Assembly (NCBI GenBank): GCA_951804985.1
Contig: OX638130.1
Location: forward strand, 107,210,040 to 107,274,039
From: Dryomyza anilis
Lineage: Eukaryota; Arthropoda; Insecta; Diptera; Dryomyzidae
Reading direction: 5' to 3'
Length of the DNA: 64,000 nucleotides
Shown here in pieces: positions 54,734 through 64,000 of the stretch (its first letter is position 1; the number at the start of each line of letters is the position of its first letter). The translations under genes were made by a program, and so were the position numbers. The notes below the pieces were generated by a model that was not told where the DNA came from, ran no database searches, and saw only the letters and a list, made by a program, of their open reading frames with translations.

Positions 54734-55003
54734 TTACTTAATATTCTTCCATTTTAATTTTAATTTATACCTATATAATTTTTTTTTAATATTTAAAATT
54801 TTAATTTTGACCGTATTCTTCGCAACCAAATAAGCTCGGAAGTTCCATACCGTATATGGTGTTGTTGGTTTAGTACAATGTTCGGCAACTTCCGTTCTGG
54901 CCAAGTTCGCTGTTAAGTCAGGTGCCGCAGACTGTCTTCCCTTTCGGTTGAGCGCAAAGTTTGTTGCCACCGCCATCGTTTTTAAGTGTGTCACGCCTGT
55001 CAT
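54734..55003 (-). CDS. Candidate exon, unknown protein
   Basis: ATG at 55003. The first 50 residues are protein-like with balanced codons (MTGVTHLKTMAVATNFALNR ... LARTEVAEHCTKPTTPYT). The frame is also open upstream of the ATG for about 17 codons. CATATACG|GTATGG at about 54858 is a plausible donor, after which the frame becomes Lys/Ile-rich, as expected of intron. So a first coding exon of about 49 codons (55003 to about 54859) is the best reading. I do not recognise the protein. Confidence 0.27.
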   Translation of the reverse strand: MTGVTHLKTMAVATNFALNRKGRQSAAPDLTANLARTEVAEHCTKPTTPYTVWNFRAYLVAKNTVKIKILNIKKKLYRYKLKLKWKNIK

Positions 55004-55009
55004 CGCAAC

Positions 55010-56195
55010 TAGCCAACGACGAAGACGACGACACCCAACAACGATACTGTCTCGAATTCATAAAGTATTCAAAACTTGTGCCATATTTTCGTGCCGTCCA
55101 CCCGTCATTGTTATGAGTACATGAGTGAGTACAGGTAGCTTTATTCTACAAGTTGATGTTATTTTTATTATTATTTTTAATATTTAAATTCCAATGCCAA
55201 GACCAAGTCCAAGTACAAATATAAGAGCATTTTTCCATAAGTTCATGTTGTGTTTATAATAATAATTTATACTTGGTTCATGTTTTTGGAACTTTTCAAG
55301 GTAGTTTGTAGACTTTTGCTGTATTTCGTGCATGTACCGCGTCAGATAGCTGTATGAGGGCATGAGGTTGATTGTCCGGAAGGTTAGGTGACAAATCTGT
55401 ATTAAGAAAATGGGATGCGAAATTGTATTTCATCTGAAACGCCACCTGAAACATTAATACAAGTGACGTTTCCGATTCGATTTTGACGTCTGACAACATT
55501 AATACAGAACATTTTTTCAATATGGTTCCAAATATAATTTTTACTTTTGGACATACTTTTATTTGTTTTTAATTTTTTTTTTCAATATTAAACAAAATGC
55601 ATTAGCATTGTTTTAAAACCAAAGTTGTTAATTTTCTAGTATACCTAAGTTGAAATTATTAAACAAAACGAAAATCATTTAGCTACTTTCTCTAGTACTA
55701 ATAAATCTTTCTAATATGATTATGTATTGTCTCTAGAAAAATAGAAACATGCTAAATATTTTGAAAAATTATTAGAATGTAGAGATTAATATGCTAAATA
55801 CTAAAGAGCTAATTTAATATGTCAACGATATAGATATTTATATGTAAATTGCTAACAATGTAAAACAATAGAAATCAATTTACATATATAATAGATTTAT
55901 ACAAGAATATGTATATGAAAGAACATGTGCCACTTGAAAAAAAGATGAAATATGTATTTGATAACCAAAAAATAATGATATTTGTATTTTCTATGCAAAT
56001 GTATTGAACATTTTAATATAAAAATTTTGTAACGTTTTTAAAAAAATTGTAAAAGTATTTTTAAGCCGTTATCACCCACTACTTATAATAAAAAATTTAG
56101 TTCTTTGAAAAAATAGTTTATCAAAAAAACTTAAACGCAATTTTTCTTTTTTAAGATATTTGCATCTAAACTCGAAAAATTTTAATTTTATTAGA
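55010..56195. other. Spacer; GC-balanced to 55130, then AT-rich
   Basis: 55010-55130 could be the 5' leader of the preceding candidate. From 55180 I see only AT-rich DNA and short frames. Confidence 0.45.
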
Positions 56196-56205
56196 TTTTT
56201 AAATT

Positions 56206-56535
56206 ATAATAATAATAATAGTTTGGTGCTACAGTCCTGTATAGAACTTCGGCCGAGCTCTCTCACCATTTCGAGCTGTGCGTGTTATATTTGTACTCAA
56301 AGTGCTGGGACCTACAGTTTATTGCCGAATCCGAACGGCGAGTGAGAGCTTTTCATAGGCAATGGTTTTACTCTCGTAGGTTTGCCATTTACTGACGAGA
56401 GGTAGCGCGGTATAGAAAAATGTTTCTATGAAAAGATGTTGTTAGCCCCAGTCCAGGTTTGAACCGGGGACCTTTCGGCTCGCAGTCCAACGCACAAACC
56501 ACTGAGCTACCGCGGCTACATACATATAGCCGCGG
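56206..56535 (-). mobile_element. tRNA-derived SINE, copy 6 (with duplicated 5' bases)
   Basis: Full head, body and tail in reverse orientation. A duplication TTTTTAAATT lies at 56196-56205 and 56536-56545. Beyond the normal 5' end there are about 18 extra bases that repeat the first bases of the SINE (CCGCGGCTA) after a short spacer. This suggests a 5' template jump during reverse transcription. Confidence 0.85.
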
Positions 56536-56798
56536 TTTTTAAATTTAGGATATAATAATTAACCAAAAAAACTGATTTTTGGTTATCTAGAGCATACTCC
56601 AGACTAACTATGAAAATTACTAACTTTTTGCTAATTGAAACACATTTTAAAAATATCCAAAAACCTAATTTTGGTACTCTTTTATATAATCAAAAAAATA
56701 CTAATGCCCGTAATCTGAAAATATTTCATACTTATAATACTTTGGCGCATACTTTGGCGCTACAGTCCTATAAGAACATAGGCCGAGCTCTCTCACTA

Positions 56799-58126
56799 CA
56801 CGGATAGAAAAGATTTGTTTGAATATAATAAATAATAAATAGTTTGGCGCTACAGTCCTGTATAGAACTTCGGCCGAGCTCTCTCACCATTTTGAGCTGT
56901 GCGTGTTATATTTGTACTCAAAGTGGTGGGACCTACAGTTTATTGCCGAATCCGAACGGCGAGTGAGAGCTTTTCATAGGCAATGGTTTTACTCTCGTAG
57001 GTTTGCCATTTACTGACGAGAGGTAGCGCGGTATAGAAAAATGTTTCTATGAAAAGATGTTGTTAGCCCCAGTCCAGGCTTGAACAGGGGACCTTTCGGC
57101 TCGCAGTCCAACGCACTAACCACTGAGCTACCGCGGCTACTGAATATGCTTGAATGTAATTATAACGTAATTCGAGATCACCATATAAATATTAGGAGTA
57201 AAATCTAATTACATTATAATTGGAATTGTATAATTATTTCGTTCAGATAGAAATATTAATATACGATATTTAAACACAAATTGCTTTAAACGCGGATTTA
57301 CATGAATTTACTATATTAATGTTTCTGTAGAAATATATATTTTTCATCAGATATTAATACCTGTATGTTTGATATTTCCGCTATTTAACACACCCAACTT
57401 CAATAAAATGTTCTTTGAATTATATGTATTATGTTATTCGTGATTGTTGCTGAGTGACAACGAATTTAAAAATAATAGCATTATTTTGATTATATATATG
57501 TTTGGCAACATTAAATAACATCACAATTAAATAACAGCGCTGCCTACTTTTAGCACTTAGTAAAACTCACATTAATACTTTTTATATAATTTAAAAGTTG
57601 TTTTTGGTGGAAGAATTTGTTTAAATACCGCCAATTACTGTTAATACCAGTTTGTGAAAATTCCAATTCATCCGTAAAGTACTGAACTCAAAATAGGAAC
57701 AATAGATGGAAATAAAATTATTAGGTATATATAAAATATGTGTAATAAAAATAAAATAAAAGTTTAGGTTTATAATTATATAATATAAATAAAAAAAATG
57801 TAATTTAAAAATAGGGAAAACACGAATATTGTGTAAAGAAGATATTAGCACTAAATTTACTATTTTTACATTAAAATTAAATGTGAACATAAATATGTTT
57901 ACATGTAAATAAAATGTTTTTCACATTCAAACACATATATGTTTGCAAGAACGCCGAAAATTATACATTCTGAACATGAATATGTTTGAATGAAAACAAA
58001 AATATGTTAGGCTGTTATTATAATAATGTTTGAAAATGAAATAATACTTTTGTTTGCATAAAACTCCAAAGATATATGTAATGCCTGCAAAATTATGTTT
58101 GGGAGAGCCTTTTTTTTTGCAGCGTG
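56799..58126 (+). mobile_element. TA-flanked family E element, inside SINE
   Basis: CACGGATAGAAAAGATTTG to TTTTTTTTGCAGCGTG, flanked by TA (56797-56798, 58127-58128). Removing it restores the SINE body. It contains another SINE (56827-57140). The interior carries ACATATATGTTTG-like motifs near its right end, and no coding frame with transposase motifs. Confidence 0.8.
56827..57140 (-). mobile_element. tRNA-derived SINE, copy 7, inside family E
   Basis: Full-length with (AAT)n tail side AATAAATAATAAATAG and head ending CCGCGGCTAC. 7-bp duplication TGAATAT (56820-56826, 57141-57147). The closest relative by eye is copy 6, 600 bp away. Confidence 0.88.
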
Positions 58127-58376
58127 TATGTTTGATCAGTATGTGTTCTATTTGTCTCAAAGTGGTGGGACTTACAGTTTAATGCCGAATCCGAACGGCG
58201 GGTGAGAGCTTTTCATAGGCAATGTTTTACTCTCGCAGGTTTGCCATTTACTGCCGAGAGGTAGCGCGGTATAGAAAAATGTTTCTATAAAAAAATTTTG
58301 TTAGCCCCAGTCCAGGCTTGAACCTGGGACCTTTCGGCTCGCAGTTCAACGCACTAACCTTGAGCTACCGACGCTA

Positions 58377-59177
58377 CTTACATACTTAAAGTATGCTTAT
58401 TCTCAGGTTTTTCCTATTACATAGCTTTTTTGAGACAAATTTGCGTAACTACGGCTATTTTTCAGTAATTTGTATGTAAAATATACAAGCATTTTAAATT
58501 TAAACAGTTTCAAACTGAACCAGTGTTGATAGGGCATATTTTAAAAATGAGAACTGATAATAAAAGTTATTTTTATCGTTAGCTTGAACTATGTACTACA
58601 TAACCAAAAATCAATTTAAATTTTTATCATTAAAAACGCTAAAAAATCATTCAAAAATAGTTTAAACAAATTTAATATTTTTCGAGTTTAGATTTAAATA
58701 TCTCAAAAACCTATCGGAATAATTGTATTTGTCGATATATTACAATTAGTTTTGACAATTAAAATAAAAATTGCATTTAAAGTTTTTTGAAAAACTGAAT
58801 GTGTAAGGTTTTGTATTTTACCAGTTCAAAAAAGTGGCTGCAGAGGGCCTAAAATATCGAAAGTAATTTTCTTAAAAACGTTTCGTATTAGAAAACAACT
58901 GAGTATGCATCAAATTATATAGAATTGATGTTTGAGATATCGATGGTAAACATTTTTTTCTCGTTTTGTTGATTAGTGTTATTAAATGAGTATTGTTTTT
59001 AAGTGTTTCACTCATATAAGAGTTCTTCAGAGAATCCAAAAAGGATACCGAACTCTGGCAAAAATCCCTCATGTGTATTTTAATACTTCTAAAATATTCA
59101 TAATTGAGTACTTAAAATAGACAACAATGACTTCTGAAACCAGGGTCTCAACTCTACACTTATGAGCCGAAAAACTC
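58377..59177. other. AT-rich spacer with no supported gene
   Basis: No family or coding match. Confidence 0.55.
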
Positions 59178-59180
59178 TTA

Positions 59181-59331
59181 TGCCCGATTTACATTGTATA
59201 TTCTGTGAGTCTCACTGTATCTCCTAGGGCTGCATTTTTTAAAATTATCATATAAAAACAGCAGTTTTTTGAAAAAATGCAACCCAAGGAGATACAGTGA
59301 GACTCTCAGAAGATACAATGTAAATCGGGCA
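59181..59331. mobile_element. Short palindromic Harbinger-like MITE
   Basis: 151 bp whose two halves are inverted repeats of about 60 bp (TGCCCGATTTACATTGTAT... and complement), with a small central loop. Flanked by TTA (59178-59180, 59332-59334), the preferred PIF/Harbinger target. The arms differ at only a few positions. Confidence 0.8.
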
Positions 59332-59334
59332 TTA

Positions 59335-60896
59335 GATTTATGAAATTTTGAATACCTTAAAAGATTCATATTAAAACTCATAAAAAAGCTTAAAAAGATC
59401 CCAAAAATTCTCATATATATTATAATATTAAAACTAAAACCATCAGATTTTTGGACATTTTTAGAATCTTCAAAAACACATAAATGAGTTCAATATCGTA
59501 GGTAGTTTTTTCTTAGTCCAGATACAGCAAGTAAATCAAAATTCAAATATTTATTGAACTTATTTATGATTGCCTCTAAACATGACTCTATAATGCGTAA
59601 AATTTGGAGAGCTCGGGCAATAGTCGTAAATGCAATTTTAATATTTTGGCAGCTCATAAAATACTCAAAAATGAGTTATGAATTCAATTTCAGATTTCAA
59701 TCAATGGAAAGTTCAGTTTTATTATTTTTTAATGACAAATTTTCATTAAAATAAAGAAAATGACCATAATTTCATAAGAAAAAAAATGATAGCTACTCTG
59801 AAAATGTTCAACATTTACTTTACTAATATTTTTGTTAACCGTTGATACTTATTATTAATTGTATATCATATGCATTACATTTAATTGCTTTTTAAAATTC
59901 TTCGGGTTAATTAAATTAAACGGAAATATCAGTCATTCGGCAACGAGTCATATACAATAAGAAAAACAGGAAAAAAAAATAGCAAGAATATCATGCAGAA
60001 CCTATGATTAGTGCAATTAAAACAACAAAAACAACTATCACAACTGGTAAAATTACAAAGAAAATGTATTTTAAAAATCTAAAAACTTTGCCTGCATTTG
60101 TTTGAAATGCAGTTTGAAGAACACGAACGACAAACAAACAAACCAACCAAACAACTAACTACATATATTAGTTAGTTGTACATTTAGTCAATACATTGGT
60201 TGTATAAGATCAGATCATGGAGAGGGTATGGGGTCTATTAAACGGTCGGTCAAACATTGATGTCATTCACAATAATTGTTCATGATCTATAAAAAGCTCA
60301 ATTTAAATACATGCAAATCGACGAACCAAACCCAGTGTCTGTATTGCAGCGAAGACAATAAAACAAAAGCCATAATTAAAATAATTTAACATAATTAAAC
60401 GATTATAACAATGTTATATATGTCTGCACACTAAACTACTTGTAATGAGAAAAATATATATATTAAACAAAAATAATACAAAGAAAATAGTTCACGATCA
60501 CTTCTTGGCTTGGTGTTTTTTTTTTCTTTGCACCCATCCACCTACAACTTTTACGTGTGGCTACCCTGACAATATTCTGACACCCCTCCTGACACACTTA
60601 AGTCAGACATTGACAGCTCACATTACATGTCACGATCTTTGAGTGAGTTAAGGGGCTAAAATTGATTATTGCGTGAGTTTAAGTCGTTTGATTCGTGTGT
60701 TGAAATGAATCATTTGAAATAATTATTTATCTTGGTTGTAATTATGAGAATGACAAATGTCAGTCAATCTGGTAGCAGCTGACATGAGTATATCGATCTA
60801 TTGTGGTTAAATTCAAAAACTAGTCATAAGTTTATTAATATGTCAGACATGGTTTGTTATTAATGTTATGGCTACTACTTTGAATTGAACTCCCTA
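59335..60896. other. Spacer with no supported gene
   Basis: Mostly AT-rich. 60120-60340 and 60530-60660 are more balanced. TATAAAAAG at 60288 is TATA-like, but there is no initiator at the expected distance. Confidence 0.45.
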
Positions 60897-61201
60897 CAAA
60901 ATGCATTTCGGTTTCAGAAAATGTGACTTAGAGGCCGAGGTAAACAGCTATTACTTCCTTTGCCAATGTCCTGCACTATCGATGAAGCGTAACAAAATTC
61001 TAGGTTCTTTCTTCTTCCAGGATAGACGACATTCGGAACAAACATCTGCAAAAAATCATGAAATTCATCCGCGCATCTGGATGGACGAAAATGGAAACGC
61101 AGCCAAAGGACACCATATATAGGGAACACAATGGATCAACTCTGGTCTAAGTGGTTGACAACTCAACGATTGCGAACACCTCAAAACCTAACCTAACCTA
61201 C
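60897..61201 (+). pseudogene. 3' end of a second non-LTR retrotransposon type
   Basis: The plus frame gives YYFLCQCPALSMKRNKILGS, FF, D: the Cys/His-rich C-terminal region typical of non-LTR ORF2 proteins. A +1 frameshift near 61025 then moves the continuation (DIRNKHLQKIMKFIRASGW) to another frame. The 3' UTR ends in a CCTAACCTAACCTAC tail. Only about 75 codons remain. It is a different family from the remnants at 29.5 and 61.4 kb. Confidence 0.72.
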
Positions 61202-61340
61202 AGATAATGTTATAAATCAATATTAAGGACATTAACAAATATCGATGTAAAAATATATAATTCGGTGTATAATGGTATTTTCTATATTTCTACCAATAAC
61301 TTTAATATTAATGGGATAGTTACAAACCAATAGTTAAAAC

Positions 61341-61640
61341 CAGCTCTTGTGTTCTCTCATTCTATACGGGTTTCGAACCAATCTCACGGCTTCGTAGGCC
61401 ACTCGGTCCTCAACAGAACCACCCATTACATAAACAATTCGTTCTTCAGTCGCACAATACGTCTATGGAACAATTTCTCTGCGTCTGTTTTTACCGACAT
61501 CTTTGATATTGGCAAGTTCAGAAGAAACATCCACCGACGCTAGTCCGTCATTTCTCACTCCCACTATCCATTCATTTCACTCGATCAACATTGTGCATTC
61601 CATGAATATGAGGCATACCTTGAGCATTACTTAATATCAT
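61341..61640 (+). pseudogene. Non-LTR retrotransposon ORF2 C-terminal remnant
   Basis: Frame GHSVLNRTTHYINNSFFSRT then IRLWNNFSASVFTDIFDIGK, FRRNIHRR and stop: colinear with the end of the 29410-30371 copy, with the stop a few residues early. The 3' UTR (GATCAACATTGTGCATTCCA...) also matches. Only the last about 65 codons and 3' UTR remain. Confidence 0.8.
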
Positions 61641-61789
61641 CATTTCATTTCGATCGATGTTAAATGAATATTGATATTTAATATGTTTCCTCAATTCAAA
61701 AAAGTGTTTTACAAATGAATAACCAAATTCAAAATTGATTTATTAGACATTTTATTATAAAACCAATCAAAAGCTGTAACATTTTCCAA

Positions 61790-62028
61790 CACTTGGAAAA
61801 AAATCATATTAAAATTGATCAATAGGACCGTTATTGATTCAATAGTATACAAAAATTAAATATTTTCATATAAATACAAACACCATTTAATAGTATTTAA
61901 TAGTATTTTGTAGTATTTAATAGCATTTTGTTGTATTTAATGGTATTTAACTATTAAAATAATGGTTTATTCTATGGACTAATATAAATAGCAACAAACT
62001 ATTGATTTTATATTATTTTTTCTTAGTG
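61790..62028 (+). mobile_element. MITE family A, diverged copy
   Basis: CACTTGGAAAAAAATC to TTTTTTCTTAGTG, with family blocks ATTAAAATTGATCAATAGGA and TTCATATAAAT. The middle has about four additional AGTATTTAATAGTATTTTG-type units, that is, internal expansion of a short motif. Confidence 0.65.
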
Positions 62029-63056
62029 AACTGAACACTGCTCTATATTGTCCATATGGATCGCCTATAAGTAACGTAGTTTGTCACTTCATTTTGTAGT
62101 CATTCAATCATTCTAATGAATATTTTTCTTATGCGGAAAACACGATATTCGTGTTAAAAATATTTTCAATAATTGAATATTTCAATTAAATATGAATATT
62201 TTCCATTTGTTGTTTATGTTTTGTATATTCTTAATCATATTTTGCATAATTTGTGTGTTTGAATATATTTCAATTGGATTCATTAATAATAATAAAAACA
62301 TTATTATTTACGATATATCATAAGTATGCTCGTGTATTTATGTATTTGTAAATTTACACATCTGTTATGCGATTCCCTAACTATCCCTAACGCTAACTAT
62401 CGATAAAAATTGATATCGTTAATTATTTTTAAAAATAAATAACGTTAGAGAATTACTATTTTGTCTGTAGATAGCGATTCGAATATTATTTCATATTAAT
62501 AGAATAACTAATTAGGAGCTCTCTAAAATTGGATTCATAAAAAATCCATTTTCTATAGTTTTGAAAGCTCACAGAAAAAAGGCTCATGAAAGTATCGCAT
62601 TCAAGAATGGTTTCAGAGCTTTCCAAAATATTACACAAAAACAAAAGTTATCAAACAAAAAAGAATCAAATTTAAAATTGTTTCTGAGAGATCCGAAAAT
62701 GTCTTATATAAATTTGAATTTAAGCAATTTCGGAGCACTCCGAATAATGGTTAAAATAAATAAATTTTATTAGTTTTAAGTTCAACAGATTTGTGGACCA
62801 CGAAAAAATATCCACTGCGTACAATATTTTACTCATTTATGATACTCTATGTGTTTTCGGCGAGGGGAAACCTCCGAAAGTATATGAATTATGGAATCTA
62901 AAAATTATCAAATATGTAATGAATATTTAAAATGATCATAAATACGAAGACTTTTTTGCTCTTAAAACTGAGCCCTTTAAACAGATTTCGGGAGTCATTT
63001 AGGGCTCTTTTAGTTTATAAAATATGATTTTTTTTTTCAAAGTATTAAAAGTTTGT
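62029..63056. other. AT-rich spacer with no supported gene
   Basis: A 70-codon Lys/Asn/Ser-rich frame (62561-62773) only. No family match. Confidence 0.55.
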
Positions 63057-63071
63057 AAATGAAATTTGGTT

Positions 63072-63411
63072 TGTAGCGACGGTAGCTCGTCTGGTTAGTG
63101 CGTTGGACTACGAGCGAACAGTCACTGGTGAGACCGACTACGAGCCGAAAGGTCCGCGGTTCAATCCTCAGCGACTGCCAACATATTTTTCATAGAAAAC
63201 ATTTTTCTATGCCACGCTACCTCTCGTCAGTAAATGACAAACCTATGAGAGTAAAACATTGCCTATGAAAAGCTCTCACCCGCCGTTCGGATTCGGCAAT
63301 AAACTGTAGGTCCCACCAATTTGAGTACAAATATAACACGCACAGCTCAAATGGTGAGAGAGCTCGGCCGAAGTTCTATACAGGACTGTAGCGCCAAACT
63401 ATTATTATTAT
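63072..63411 (+). mobile_element. tRNA-derived SINE, copy 9 (rearranged head)
   Basis: Perfect 15-bp duplication AAATGAAATTTGGTT (63057-63071, 63412-63426), the longest in the window. The head has A box TAGCTCGTCTGG and B box GGTTCAATCC. The anticodon-arm region is partly duplicated (GGACTACGAGC ... GACTACGAGCC), adding about 30 bp between the boxes. The body and ATT tail are normal. Confidence 0.92.
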
Positions 63412-63426
63412 AAATGAAATTTGGTT

Positions 63427-64000
63427 AGGTGATGTATTTTGTTGTCGTTTATCTTTTAGCGAGATTTGACAAATGGGCGTGGCACCTTCTATATAACCAT
63501 AACATTAAAACATTGTATTCGTCACGTAAAATGTGGCGTGTTTGAAAAATTGGGCATGGCACGTCACATATAACTAAAACATTAAAAATGCTATAACTCC
63601 TGACATACTAAGAGTAGAGTTATAAAAATCAAAACATAGAATCGTATTAAACATTGTAATCGACACATAGAATGTGGGCGCGATTGGACAAAAGGACGTG
63701 ACAGCTCCTTTATAACTAAAACTTTGAAAATGGTAGAACTCTTGAACTTCGCAACAAATTTTCATACATATAACTCCAATCGTCATGTAGAATGTGGGCG
63801 GTATTTGAGAAAGGCGGGATTTAGGAAAGGTTATAAAATTCAAAACAAAGAATCGTATTAAACATTGTAATCATCACGTTGAATATGAGATTGTACAATG
63901 TGGCGTGATAGCTCCAATACTACAACTGAAACTGATAAAGCTATAACTCCCGACTTACTAAAATAAGAGTTGTACAAATCGAAACAAAGGATCATTTTAA
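63427..64000. repeat. Diverged internal repeats, GTAGAATGTGGGCG-type, running off the window
   Basis: Similar phrases at about 63513, 63653, 63772 and 63862 (ATTGTAATCGwCACrTAGAATG, GTGGGCGTGG-like) and repeated CTATAACTCCTGACATACTA / ACTCCCGACTTACTA (63590, 63945) indicate a degenerate tandem structure with units of about 90-140 bp. The GGGCGTGGC words recall the interior of the mini-me variant at 28.9-29.1 kb, but the assignment is uncertain. Confidence 0.45.

Larger units (their letters stand above)
56745..58376 (-). mobile_element. SINE copy 8, split by family E element
   Basis: The tail side is 56745-56796 (TTTGGCGCTACAGTCCTATA, GCCGAGCTCTCTCAC), resuming at 58140 (TTCTATTTGTCTCAAAGTGG) and running to the head at 58376 with a B-box complement GGCTTGAACC. 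The (ATT) tail is eroded. Confidence 0.8.

Noticed and set aside
60288..60296. TATA box (TATAAAAAG)
   Set aside because: No initiator at +1 about 30 bp downstream and no leader-like sequence. Common by chance in AT-rich DNA.

Overview
This is eukaryotic, AT-rich DNA without compact genes, operons or ribosome-binding sites. Interspersed repeats, CAG/CTG and CAA runs, mini-me-like elements carrying (GTCY)n and (TA)n tracts, and tRNA-derived SINEs all point to a higher (schizophoran) fly. The SINE body resembles what I remember of SINEs in tephritid-like flies, but I could not check this, so I do not name a species. The window looks like intergenic or long-intron sequence. No complete protein-coding gene can be supported.

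Most of the recognisable content is mobile DNA. The families, defined here from the sequence itself, are: (1) mini-me/DINE-like elements (1-690, 27850-28310, 28546-29395, 38812-39515, 51193-52163); (2) a tRNA-headed SINE with an (ATT)n tail, about nine copies; (3) a non-autonomous hAT-type element with TAGAGATGGGCG ends and 8-bp target duplications (4331, 44673, 54118); (4) TA-flanked MITE family A (CACCCAGAAAA ends); (5) TA-flanked foldback family B; (6) families C and D with CACAGAAAAA ends; (7) TA-flanked family E (CACGGATAGAAAAGA ends); (8) a long-armed foldback family F (9.6, 34.7 and 37.5 kb); (9) Harbinger-like MITEs with 3-bp duplications; (10) a possible piggyBac-type element (TTAA); (11) decayed non-LTR retrotransposon ends at 19.0, 29.4-30.4, 60.9 and 61.3 kb. 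The elements are nested up to three deep, which gives a relative chronology.

Between the repeats are low-repeat islands of more balanced composition: 8.3-9.6, 11.7-12.7, 17.5-18.4, 23.4-24.1, 32.0-32.3, 36.0-36.6, 40.3-41.9, 53.2-53.6 and 54.8-55.1 kb. These are where host exons, promoters or enhancers would most plausibly lie. Some hold candidate exons with splice-like borders (8196-8341, 23400-23814) or initiator/GAGA promoter-like sequence (53.45 kb minus strand; 32.19 kb plus strand). All host-gene calls are tentative.

The largest structural event is a 1375-bp tandem duplication (47366-50115). Its two copies look identical by eye, and each contains four hairpin-bearing satellite-like repeats. 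I did not find a clearly new functional system. The most informative signals are the reciprocal and self-nested insertions, a SINE lacking its tRNA head but with target duplications, the duplicated hairpin array, and an unclassified element with arms of about 110 bp at 30.6-31.2 kb.
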